Of a stretch of 64,000 nucleotides of DNA, positions 1 through 11,292 are shown piece after piece. The DNA lies in NCBI GenBank assembly GCA_036897445.1, contig JAYMTL010000027.1, positions 1-64,000 on the forward strand. Direction: 5' to 3'. The notes below the pieces were generated by a model, which ran no database searches, was not told the origin of the DNA, and saw only the letters and a program-made list of their open reading frames with translations. Each line of letters starts with the position of its first letter. Within the stretch, counting starts at the first letter, position 1. The stretch is from Pelargonium tetragonum (lineage: Eukaryota > Streptophyta > Magnoliopsida > Geraniales > Geraniaceae). A program made the translations under genes and the position numbers.

Positions 1-79
1 TCTCGGTTACTATATAAATCAGAATTTACATAACAATTCTGTTTTGCAAGCAAAGTTTTGGGCGTCAGTGTATTAAAGT

Positions 80-91
80 AAGGAGCTCCTT
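80..91. repeat. 12-bp perfect palindrome
   Basis: The sequence reads AAGGAGCTCCTT, a perfect palindrome and a clean example of the dispersed purine-GG/CC-pyrimidine family. The symmetry ends at both edges. Confidence 0.6.
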
Positions 92-766
92 GATTATCAA
101 TGGAAACATAGAAACATATCTAATTTTGTAAAGAAAGAAAAGATTTGTAGTATTAAATATCTTTATATCTATATAATTTTCAAATTGAAACTCGATTCTA
201 TTCTCGCGAAACCAAAGTGACAATTCAGAGGTTAGCACTGAGTTTCGGGTTGGATCTTTAAAAGGAGGAGATATCATGAATAGGCAAAGTTATATGCTTA
301 AAATGATCAAACTATACTCGAACAAGGAAAGAACTTAATATAGAAAGAATTTAATGTTTGTTCAGATTTCTGAAGTTGCAGTTATTCTTATCCAACTAAG
401 AAGCAAGGTACGTACACGGGGCTGTCGAGGTTTTTTTACTGAAGAAAGCAAAGGTGGGTTAGAATACCTCGTTCGGTAAAACAAAAAGGTGAATCCAGAG
501 ATTACAATAGTTCAAATCCTGATAACCCTGAAAAGTTTTCTTTGCCTTTTAAATATAAAGCGGGTAAACAAGCATAAGCTATAGCTTACATTTCTATGAG
601 AACCCTGCCCCATTCATAGCTGTTTCAAGCAATTTGACTACGTATTATCTCTTTCGAGTAGGGATATAATTTTAAAAATAGATGTTCTATCTATTATTTT
701 ATAGTATAAAAATTCGGTTATCATTCTATCATTATACATTCATAGTATACCCTTAGAAAAAGGACG

Positions 767-778
767 CCTTTATAAAGG
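767..778. repeat. 12-bp perfect palindrome
   Basis: CCTTTATAAAGG is self-complementary over all 12 bases. It is the inverse layout of the usual family (pyrimidines first), showing that the symmetry rather than one fixed sequence is the common property. Confidence 0.5.
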
Positions 779-1088
779 ATCTAGTATATAGTTTAGTATT
801 TAACGATCTAAGAATTCCTCGAGTTAAAACGGACCAAGGGTTTGTGAGATAATAAAACCTACAAACAGAGCTTTTAATTTGGAAAGCTACGTAATTTACT
901 CGAAAAGAAACCCTGAAGTTGCATCTATATAGAACAAGGGAGCATTAAAGATTATCCTAGCTACTTAGCAAAAAGCGTCCAAAAAAGGAGAAAGTTTACT
1001 TACCCTTTATCTTATAAGAAATTTTCCATGTAAATATCAAGAATGCAGTGCGACACCAACCTACCAAAGTATTAGCAGTTGTAATAGT

Positions 1089-1121
1089 CGTTAGTTCCTT
1101 TTTACTCTAAGGGAACTAACG
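1089..1121. repeat. Hairpin with 13-bp stem and 7-nt loop
   Basis: The left arm 1089-1101 (CGTTAGTTCCTTT) pairs with the right arm 1109-1121 (AAGGGAACTAACG). There are twelve Watson-Crick pairs and one G-T pair, around a seven-base loop at 1102-1108. This is well beyond the 5-6 bp of the typical dispersed palindrome. In RNA it would be a stable stem-loop and could be a processing or termination signal. No adjacent gene was found to assign it to, and there is no U-tract typical of a bacterial terminator after it. Confidence 0.7.
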
Positions 1122-4100
1122 AATAAAGTCTATCTTATGTCTATTGCTTTGTCTCACTTCCAAGTTCAATAAAAGAGATACAATAAATATCCATCTCTTT
1201 CAAATACAACATCGTTGGAAAACCCAAATAATTATCTGTAAGACTTTTTTTATTTTACTAAGTTCATAATACTTCCTATTGACTACAAGAGAAAGTATAT
1301 TATACAGTATAGGGTAATGTTTGCTAGGTTAAGCCCTTTTATCTACTAATTTGATAGAGCAATAGAGAATCAAAAAGGGATCTCCTATGATATAGCAATT
1401 CCAGTAACACCAGTAATAGTCTATTTTTAAACATTTTAAATCATAAAAGTAGTGGAATGACTGAGTTGACAATTATGTATTACATACCAAAATTGTAATA
1501 AGTATAATATTTTAAGTCAAATTCTTTCTGGTGCCAAACAAAGCTATACTACAAACCTTAAATAGTTCCCTTAACCTATATAGGAGTCATGGTTTTTCCT
1601 TTTCTATCCTAAATTTAGAGTTCAAAATCCTAATATCTAAGTTTCTGCTTTTTAAATAAGATTATCGGACTCCTATAACTATTTATAAAAAGACTCGAGT
1701 GAGACTTTAGTGGATTTGTGGTCTGCTTATTTATACTCGGCCCTTATCACACAACATAATCTAACCTAAAGAAATCAACATAAACTAAGTCCCAAATTCC
1801 ACGAGTCCTTTAACTAAAACTTCTGTCACAACCACCAATTACTTACTTCCTGTGACACTAGATCCTATATATAAGAATTCAAAAACCTCTTTTCGGACAT
1901 TTGCAACAAAACTTTCAAGGCAATCCAAAAATGCATTGGATGCCCAGGCCGTGGACTGAAAACAGTCCTAAATCCACATTTCTTCTCTTATGGTCCTTAA
2001 TTTGATTCTTTTCCTTTGGAACTGATGTCTTGACTTAACAGAGCGAGGGGTTTCTTAAGCGGCAATTCTAGTTTAGGACGAAAAAAGTGGGAAAACATGA
2101 AGTTGTGAATTTCCGAGGAGTCTTTCTAAGGAGACTGGTAAAAGCAAGGGTCTAATACAATCTTAAACAATTACCTACACTCTATAAGTCCTAAAAGTTT
2201 CTATCTCTATACACTAGTAAGAACTAAGGGAGGTATTATCCTTAAACAAGGCCTATAAAATTCTGCTAATTACATTACCTCCGCTATCGCTACAGTCGGT
2301 AACAAGGACCATGCTGTATTAAGTTTCTCTTTAATAGGACTTAACCCCGTGTTCCCACTTGGGTATACATTTGACTTAGGTTCCTTCTTTTGGCTCTATA
2401 TCAATATGTTAATGTTACGGAAATTCTTGAGAGCTTTCTCTTTGATAAAATGGAGTAAAACAGCATAATAGCTAGGCAGTTCCCGTTAGACACACCTAAA
2501 GACTTTGGTATTTTAGTCGGTATAATTGCGTGTCTTGTACTTTTCCATTCTCAAAAGAGACTCTTTTTTTAATAGTTAATCTGGAAGAAAATTAAGAAAT
2601 ATCTTGGGCGGGATTTTTAGGCATTCCGGAGTTCGTGTAAAAGGAGGCTTTAATTTGAAATTCAGTGTAGTGCTCTTAAATAAGGTCTACTCAATCGAGT
2701 TAAAAATATATATATATTTGACCTCATTCATATCCCTAAAGTTATCTACACTTAAGTGATTCCAATTTACTTTTTCCGTAATGATAATAGTTATAAGTTT
2801 TTTTGTTGGGGACCTTGGCTACTGGCTTCTCGCAGAGTCCCTTTGCCTTAACTCGTTTTAATACACTTAGCCTTGCTTTCTAATCTAAAATTATTCTATA
2901 TCTTGGGTTTTTGTGTATAAAATACATGGAGGAATATTAAGAGACTTTTGTTCACATGTTTAAACATTTGAGGGGTCTAGTATTCGCACAGCTCTACTTT
3001 AATATATTTAAATGGGTATCCTGATTCTATCGAAATTCATGGCCTAGGTTTCCTTTTCATGGATCAAAGGGGGAGTTAAGGATAACAAAAACATAAGGAA
3101 AATGCACGCAAATTAAAGAGATGGAGAATCCACTCGGATGTCTTTTTCAAGAGAACATATCTCGAAAAAAGAAGATGGAGCTAATTTTAAAGAGCTCAGA
3201 TAAAAAGGCAAAACTTAACGTCTTAGTCACAAAAAGCTTTTATTCTAGGCCCTACCGCGCTGCGATCCTAATTTGTAAATATTATTTAATTATAATTGTT
3301 GGTTATTATAAGGATTGTTTAAGGTTTTGGCTATACAAACATATGAGAACGTAAAAGACTACTCAAGTTTTTAGGTAGTTGAATAAAAGGGAGAGGATAT
3401 TAAATCGGGGGGATGGATATTGGGGTATATATTTTCTAACTAAGGGGGAGCCTCCTGGTTGACGTAAGTAAATTTGTATAAAAACAGAATAAGGGAAATA
3501 CCCACGAATTTTAAAAAGCTGCGTAATTCTCTTTTATTTATTAAGCTAAGAAGCTTTTACAAGGCAATTCAACTCGCATAGTTCGGCTAATTACCCCTTT
3601 TAGGAGGGGGCTCTTCCTACTTACTCCTACATACGAAAATTGACCTTGAGTCCTTACTCTTGAAAAGCACAAAGTCCGGCCCAACATTCTACAACAACTC
3701 AAAGAAATGTAAGGGCTAACCAGATTCGGAAATACTTATAAAAAACTTTCTTTAAAGACTAGAAACTAGGGGAATCCTAAAGTAGGCGAATAGCTTGGGG
3801 CCCTATAAGAAAAGAAAATTTCCTTAAATTGTTAATCTAGTAATGTAATATATATAATAACGCCCTAAAAAAAGCCTTACAGGAAGTCCTTTTTGGTCAA
3901 ATCTATTAAGGTATACAAAGAAGTCTATAAGTTACCGCAGTCCAATAAACCGAAGCTTTTCTAACTAGATTGTCCTTTTAGTCAAAAAGTTAAAGCGTTC
4001 CTTTAAACTTTAAATAGGGAGTACTTCCGCCGGATTTCTAACTCTGTTAAGATTTAGAAGACTAAAATTCGAAGAAGCTACACTTGTGTGACATGCAGCT

Positions 4101-7100
4101 ACTTCTACTTATTATACGAAAGCCCTGTACTTGTTTTCTTAAGCTTTATTATGTTTATATAACCCTCGCATGAATAGGAAAACCGATGTTTAAGATATAC
4201 GACGCGTACACTCCGGTAATGCAAGATTTTTCTTGAAAGGGGAGTCCTTTTAATCTCGAAGAGGGAAGTAGAAATACTAAAGGCGGCCTTAGCTCTGCGG
4301 AAAACCCGCCCTTTAATTTCTAGTAAATCCTTGTTTCTTGTTTGAAATGTACAAGGCCTTTCCTCACCTCCATGCTTAAGGGGCATTCCTTCGCAGTAAT
4401 AAGATAAGAAGTCTAACTGAATCCCAAAAATAAGGGCAGCTAAAATTTGCAGAAGGAATATCAAGTCAAAAATGAAGATTTTATATTATATATCAGCAAT
4501 TTCTCTTATAGAATTAAGAATTCCTTGACTTTTTATAAAACTTTTAGTATTTTTAAACTTAAGCCCTCATGCACATTTTCTTGTCTTGTAAGACATACTT
4601 GGTAGAACCTAAAAGCCAGTAAATTTGTATAACTCCAACTGCTTCCAAAAGCTCTTTGACTCAACTACTTTTCCATTCCTCATAGAATTTTCGGTAAAAG
4701 CTAAAAAAAGCCGAGAACTCTTGTAAATCTAACCTGGATTTAGGCCTAGTCTCCCTACTCTTTTACAGTATAAAAGACTCTCCGTTCTGGATCTAGCCCC
4801 CTAATTTTACATTTTAACGTCAATGACAACTGCATATTTTAATTCAAGATACCCTTCAACAAGAAAGTTATTTAGTTCTAAATCCAGTCCGGGGCTCCCC
4901 CTTTTTAAAATTCGAGAGTTTCTATATTCTTAGCCGGGCTTCTGTTACTTACCAGATTCCAAGACTACTTTTTCGTTGCTATAAGAAAACTTCTATATTT
5001 AATTACTAAAAACATAAGCATACCTGCACGCAACTCTCATAAATAAAAGTGCTTAAACTGGCTTATAGGAATAGGAAAAGAAGCATGTATATAGGGACTC
5101 TGCACTAAAGTAAGTAGAACTCTTTTTAAGCTTTCTTATCTCAAGACTCTTTGAAAAGGCCTGAATTAGACCCAGAATGTGCGCCTAGAGACCTTTAATT
5201 AAACCAAAGGGCATCCTTTTTTTATAAATGGAAAAAGTCTCACTAATGAGCGAACAAAGGTTTTTATGGGTAATGGGGTCCCTGATGGTTCTTGGTTTGT
5301 TGGATTTTTACAAAAGTCTAGGTCTATAACAAAAAAACTTTCCTAGTACTAGTATTAGACCTTAGTTAAGCATTATAAAAGGTAAGAAAATTTCGAGTTA
5401 CTATACTAAAACTTCGGAATCCTTATATAATAAGAGGGAGTAATTTGGGGCGAAAGTCTCTCGTCGTGTCAATTTCTTAATTTCTTTGGCTCGCGCTATA
5501 GAATATTTTTTAAGACACGTCCTAGCGCATATCATATTAAGAAAAGCTCTTTGCAATACCGAAGATAAGGTAGTGTATTTTTTGTAACACAGGAACTTGG
5601 AGGAGATGGCCCAGAAAAGTAAACCTACTATCGATTATCGATACACTTTTATAAGAAACTCCCGAGGAATTTAAAGAGCGCTTAAGTAGTTAAGTAGAAA
5701 TTCAGTCTTTCCTTATAAAATCTCTTAGTGTTCTAAAAGCTTCCTACTAAAAAATTTGGAATTGAAAGTCAAACTTTTTATTATTGACTAGAAATAAAAA
5801 GGTTCGAATGCTTTTAGTTATGAATCCCTCGTATCCTTGCCTTTTAGTCTCGTAAAGGAGTTTTGAGAATATTTTTATAGTTAGTGAGCAGAGAAATTTT
5901 AAGTCATTTTTTTTACCTAAAATTTTTTGTAAGATATAATATAAAAATTCGGGAACATAACCCTTTGGCGGGCTTGCTAGGATAAAATCTAGCAAAAGCG
6001 ACTACTCCTTAATTCCTTAATATAGTATAAAGTCCCTTTTTACGGTAATACAAAAATCTTACAAGCTATAATAGAGAAGCGTAGTATACGCTAAACTTGT
6101 TAATCTAGAAAAGTTTTATGCAACCAAAATCTAAATATATAGAGGGCCTTTATATGTGATATCCCTTGTTTAAAGAATATGCAGTGCCTCTTGGATAAGT
6201 ATTAAGGGTAAGTAGCAGGAATACTGCAAAAAGAGGTTCTTAATTTCATTTTATACAGAATTCTGAGAGCCTAAGGAATAAGCAAAGAGATTCTTTACTC
6301 TAACTGCAAAGGATTACGGTACGATTTGGAAATTCGAAACTCACAAAGTAAAAAAATGAGTAAACCAAGACCTAGCATAAGCTGCAAGTCTTCCTCTAAA
6401 AAAAAGGAATTTTCTATTCAAATTTACGAACTTCTGATAAAGGTAAAATATTCTAAATTAAACCTCCTAAGAGCCCTTCATCATATCATTATATAAAGAA
6501 GAATCTAGGGGAGATTTCTATACTAAATACTAAACCCTTACTTTTGCCTTTAGCTTCAAAAACCCCAAAAAAAGAAAAATAGATCCCTTATCTAGGCAAT
6601 AACGAGATTTGTAGATATATATATATATCCTTGCTTGAGAAAGTCTTACTTTCTTTTCGTGACATGAAATTTTTTAAACTTTTTGTATTCCGACTACTGC
6701 TAGGGTTTACATTATAGCTATATTTAAACTAAAAAAGGACATAACGCGTCAATACACAAAATTTTAAAAAGACTTTGTAGATATCCTGCTATAGACTTGA
6801 ACGTTCGGGAAGTCCCTTGGACACACGTGGGATACCCAGTTTTAATGAAAAGTTTTTTTGAAATACTCTTTAGAATGAAAGATAATTTGAAGTAATAAGG
6901 ACTGGCTATCCCTACTAAAATTCCTGAGCGATCTTTCCTAATATTCGAATCCCGCTTTTTATTATATTAATCTTAGACCACCTACGAGCAGAAGGGTGCC
7001 TAAAAAGCTTACTCTTGAAATACTTTAAATAGAAATAAAAGGGAAAGACTTTTTAGAAAAATGAAAAGCCGGAACCCCGATAAGAAACCTAAACTTGTGA

Positions 7101-7481
7101 AATAGCGGAATATCCAGTACAAGCTTCGGACTGCCCCTTACCTTTAACTCTTCAAAAAGGAAGGTTAGGAAATGAAACTACTAAGGTAGCTCTAAGAATT
7201 GTACTTAAGTTGATTTTTGGGACAAGTCCCCGAACGCTGTCTAATTTAGAATTTCAAAATATTACGAGTTAGACTCCCTTTTTCGTTTTTGTATTAATCA
7301 AAGGCTTTTTGGCGAGTATTCATTTTTAATTAAAGAGTATCAAAACAAGCCTTAAATAAAGTAAAGGTAAACGAAGACTGAAATCGAGTATAGGGGCTCC
7401 CTTGGCTTGCGAGATTTTAATCAATTAAACGGATGTGCCTCGTCAACTAGCCTGTCAAGGAGATATGAAAAGGGCTTTTTA

Positions 7482-7499
7482 AAAGGGCAACGCCCCTTT
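7482..7499. repeat. GC hairpin GGGC-AAC-GCCC
   Basis: GGGC and GCCC pair around a three-base AAC loop. Outer AAA and TTT extend the stem across one unpaired C. An identical AAAAGGGC lies 13 bases upstream (7468-7475) as well as in the left arm (7481-7488), suggesting local duplication of an arm. Confidence 0.5.
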
Positions 7500-10400
7500 C
7501 GATAAGGTTGTGTTACTTCTCAAATGCAGTAAGTACTTCTTATTCTAAAGTTTAATAATTTAAGGTTATGAATTTTTGGGGTAGGAATTTCAAGCATAAA
7601 AAAGGATTTCAAATCCCAAGTATTCTTTATTCACAGGAATTCCCTCGCTAATAAGGATATTTAATATATTATTATACTAGCAATCCTTTTGTTATATCCT
7701 TATGGTTTAGCGATACGTTATCTGGGCAAAAAACCCTGCCTTTATAATCACCAAGTTTTGACTTAATGTTACCTTGTCTATGGTTACTCGGAGAAATTAT
7801 AAGAATAATAGGCTGTAAAAAGTCAATTTCTTTCTTTATTGCTAGTCTAAAGGATACTTATTTCCCAGAAGTTCTTTCAACAGCCGGGTTTGACCTAGCA
7901 GCTTATGGTTACTCCAAAGTACCCCAATTACATACATCCATAGTATAAACTCCACTTGAAGCGCACGTAGCTTCCTTTTATTGTACATTATTTAGATTTA
8001 GGGATGCCTCGTAAAAAAAGTCTTAAATAAAGTACAATTACACAAATATGTACTTAACAAGAGCTTATGAATCCGGTAAAAATTATAACCTTTTCCAGAG
8101 CGAAGGCGTTATAGAAGTACAACGCATGCTTAAGTAATAAAAATCAAGAATAGCATTCTCATTATTATATTAACTAAAAGTTCTCAAAAGGACTTCCGTG
8201 ACTCTTTATCCAATAAGAATACTATATAAGGACACCCAACTGGAAAAAGAATAATAGGAATCTAGCCTTATAAAATACTTAACAGGAATATTCTTGTTTT
8301 TTTACCCATCATGAGTAGTTACGGCTTAAGAAAACAGCCCTGTAAAATAAAAGTCAATTTATATATATAATAAAAGTCTCGTATTAGACTTTTAGAATTA
8401 GTTAGAATAAAGGCTTTTAAAGAATTGGCTTGTGTGTCCTCTTTTGTTCCAAAACGCAAAAGTTGGTTAAACATATATATATATATCCTAAATTGCGTTT
8501 ATTGTATCTACTCTGAGGTCTTAGGCTTTTTGATTCGAGTAGTTAGTAAAGAAGTCCTTTTTAGTCTAAAATAAAGGGACAGCTCTCTGCATCAATTTAT
8601 AAAGGGTCCACTTAAATAATAGGCTTTGTACAAGTCATTAGCCGCGTTCTCCCCTTAATTTACTAGTACCCTATATGATATATGTCTTTCTAGTGGTTCC
8701 TCTGGTGTGTGGATGTATTCATTACTTTAAAATTAATAATTAGTAAAGAGTACGTCGTGGCTGAAAGGAACGCGCTATTAAAGTGAATCCCTACGCGTTG
8801 TTACTATATTAAGGGTATAAGTTTAAATGTCCAAAGCACTAAGCGTACAATATTAGGGATATGACTAACGGCTGGATAGTTGCTAGCTTGAGAAGGGACT
8901 AGCAATCTTGATTATTGCGCAGAAAACCAGAGAAGCATAAACCGAGGTATTAAAAACGAAGCTTATTCCTTTTAGTTAGGCAAAAGAGCTCTGTGCTTTG
9001 TAAAACCGCCTTGTTTCTTAAAAAGTCTTGCTGATCCTAAGTTTTTATTATAAAGAGGGCCTGACCCATACTAGCCTGTGTGTTGAGTCTTTGCTTTAAA
9101 TTACTTCAGGTAACCCTTGCCTGCTATCTGTAATTGAGAATTGAGGGTGTACTTCGTGAAACTGAAATTTAGGTTTTTTTAAGTAATTAAAAGTCAGAGC
9201 CTAGTCCAAGTTAAAGCATAAAGGTGTCTCTACTTATTTTATTAAGGGAATACGAGTTAAGCCTGAGGTATTACTTTAATAAAAAGAATTCTCTCAATAT
9301 TAGGGGGGATTAGAGTATAAAATGTAGGGTATTTTCAAACTCTTTTAAAGATCAAGGAGGCTTACTGTTTTGAACCCACTTCTTTTCAAGAAATTTTCTT
9401 TCGAATGCAGATTTCTTCTAAGATACTAAAGAGTTTAAGTTAACTTTATTCAAAGCAAAGTGTATAGTTACGAATTGAGTAACACAAGATAATACTTAGA
9501 ATTTTAAAGTCATATACTTGAGTAAGCATAAAAGGCACCTTGAAACAAAGAGGGCTCCTAAGGCTAATTTTATTGCGCAGATGTATAAAAAGCAGGGGCT
9601 TTCGATAAGAGTACTAAGTACCCATTAGTTAAAACTGCAAAAGAAACCAAAGTCAAATTTCTTTTAGCCTAGTGCTTTTGTGTAAAAAAAAGTAGGGTAA
9701 CATCTAAGTATAATGGATTATTTACCCAGCGATAAATAAATACTTAACGGGGATTAAGAAACTCTAACAAAAGGGGTACTCGCATAGTAAGTTAGACTTT
9801 AAACTCTATAATTATAGCTTAAATCCACGTAAAGGGTCTACCTTGAGTTTAGCCACATCTCAAGGCACGGGAGAACCCTATTCTATTCAAGTTTTTCGCT
9901 AGTCACTAAGCTACTATTTTGTGATTAGTTTTCACAATGAAGCTCTATAGCAGAACTTTTTAAGGGTGATATTAGGAACCTCTTTTGTGTTAAATCTAGG
10001 GTTCCTGGTTTTCACTAGAGTCAAAGCATCAAGGTCATTCTTTTTTGTGTAGGTCGTTGGCTTGTTTACTAAATTTAAAGGACGATCCCCCTTAACTTCA
10101 ATTTATGGAGAGAGAAACAAAAAAGAGAAACGTAGGGGTTAGGGGTATTCCCTAGCTTAAAAATCCTTGCGATACACGACAGCAAAAAAACTGGTTTTAA
10201 ATCCTAAAGTAGCGCTTTTAGTACCCTTTACTTTCTAGAAACTTGTACCTTATTTTGTAAAAAGGGTCTTCGTTTTGAAATACTTGTATTTTTATAGCTA
10301 CAACTAAGGCTATTCACCATTATGTATGGAGCTCTCTTAGATCTTAGACTCAGGATTTCCGTTATGACAAGGGATATACTTTTTAGACTTACGCGGAGCC

Positions 10401-10545
10401 TCCCAGTAATCTTTCTCTGAACCGAGCTTTTTCTAAATAAATTCTCTTTTCGAAAGCCCCTATTCTAGACCCCTTTTTTGCTTATCCGCGCTATAAAATA
10501 GGATATTGTATGAGTTTAACCTCTGGTTATTAGCTTTGCTTGATC

Positions 10546-10555
10546 GGGGCGCCCC
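10546..10555. repeat. GGGGCGCCCC palindrome
   Basis: This ten-base all-GC perfect palindrome sits in AT-rich surroundings. A related GGGCGCCC is at 45796-45803. It is the GC-rich end of the dispersed palindrome family. Confidence 0.55.
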
Positions 10556-10867
10556 TTAAATTTAAATACAAATATACAAACCCTTTTAGAGTATATAATG
10601 ATCGAATTCCTAAGCAGTTCTATAACCCCTGAGCCAGAATGTCTTACCGGCTTTCACAGGTAAGAGAACTCGTAAAGTATAACTAGATTCTGAAGAAGCC
10701 TCCTAGCCTAGGTTAGAATTTCTTTCCCAGCAGCAGAACCCTAACAAGGAATCTTCCTATTTAACTATTTTAAAAAAGAGCTAAGACAAAGTGAAACTGA
10801 ATTAGATCTTTAAAGAACTCTGCTCTCTAAATACAAGAAGTTTAAGGGATCCTTGCAATAATATTAA

Positions 10868-10984
10868 GAAAAAAATGAGGCTCCTGCTCCAGCTAGTATA
10901 GCTACTCCTTCTTCTGTTCCTGTTCCCACTATTGCTCCCGCTAAAGCAACTAAGTCAAAGAAGCCTGCTAAGCCAAACAATTAA
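10868..10984 (+). CDS. Short open frame, Ala/Pro-rich with Lys-rich end
   Basis: The frame is open for 38 codons between TAA at 10865 and TAA at 10982. It has no ATG of its own in frame. The peptide is dominated by Ala and Pro (APAPASIATP, then VPVPTIAPAK) and ends in a basic stretch (KATKSKKPAKPNN). Most codons are NCT, giving a triplet periodicity that neighbouring DNA lacks. Ala/Pro/Lys tails of this kind occur at the ends of DNA-binding and membrane-anchored proteins, but the composition does not identify a family. It may be the end of a gene whose upstream part is in another frame, a decayed gene piece, or a low-complexity tract that merely looks coding. I see no ribosome binding site. 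Similar but shorter frames lie at 32699-32758 and 43572-43730. Confidence 0.33.
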   Translation, partial: EKNEAPAPASIATPSSVPVPTIAPAKATKSKKPAKPNN

Positions 10985-11034
10985 ATAAAACAAATAAAAA
11001 AGAAGAAAATCCGCATACCTCCGCTTGGTCGTAG

Positions 11035-11292
11035 GGAGATAGAAAGAGCAAACACCGCGCACTTTATAATCTCTTTACCGAGAAAGCTAAAGGAATCCTT
11101 TTGCGGGAGGGAATTTCAATTGAGGATCCGAAAGATTTGCAGCGAACCGCGGACCTGTGTGAATTAAACAATTCACAAATACGCGACGCGATAAAATCCT
11201 TAAGCTTTGAGGGCTCCGAAATTCGTGCGGAATTTGTACTGGAGTTCCAGAGGCTTTCCCGCCAGGAAACTCTAATCTGGCACTCCTTGTAA
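11035..11292 (+). CDS. Unidentified open frame in a GC-richer island
   Basis: The frame is open from just after TAG at 11032 to TAA at 11290, 85 codons. The first plausible start is TTG at 11101, which would give 63 residues. GC is about 45% against about 35% around it. The peptide is charged and looks helical: LREGISIEDPKDLQR, then LNNSQIRDAIKSLSFEGSEI, ending LIWHSL. I recognise no family. A second + frame is open to about 11167 and an antisense frame is open across 11064-11327, so lack of stops may simply follow from GC content; only the sense of the peptide favours this frame. It follows the Ala/Pro/Lys frame by 50 bases in a different phase. It could be a real small gene, a decayed fragment from elsewhere, or chance. 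Confidence 0.25.
   Translation, partial: GDRKSKHRALYNLFTEKAKGILLREGISIEDPKDLQRTADLCELNNSQIRDAIKSLSFEGSEIRAEFVLEFQRLSRQETLIWHSL
11089..11101. repeat. 13-nt odd palindrome AAAGGA-A-TCCTTT
   Basis: Arms of six bases surround a single central A. It lies at the point where the open frame 11035-11292 has its only plausible start, TTG at 11101, so in RNA the hairpin would lie directly over that codon. Confidence 0.5.

Larger units (their letters stand above)
1..10867. other. Non-coding, hairpin-rich AT-rich DNA
   Basis: No frame here looks like a gene. The longest ORF of the whole window (119 codons, minus strand, 4105-4464) lies in it but has no recognisable family and no second line of support. 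The stretch carries the dispersed palindromes, the hairpin at 1089-1121, 12-bp palindromes at 80-91 and 767-778, a GC hairpin at 7482-7499, and short (AT)n runs at about 2706-2718, 6615-6628 and 8473-8486. I see no promoter, terminator or RNA gene. Confidence 0.6.

Noticed and set aside
4105-4464. Longest ORF in the window, 119 codons, minus strand
   Set aside because: My composition-only estimate gives a frame this long at an appreciable rate in 64 kb. The peptide has no recognisable domain and the DNA has ordinary palindrome-rich texture.
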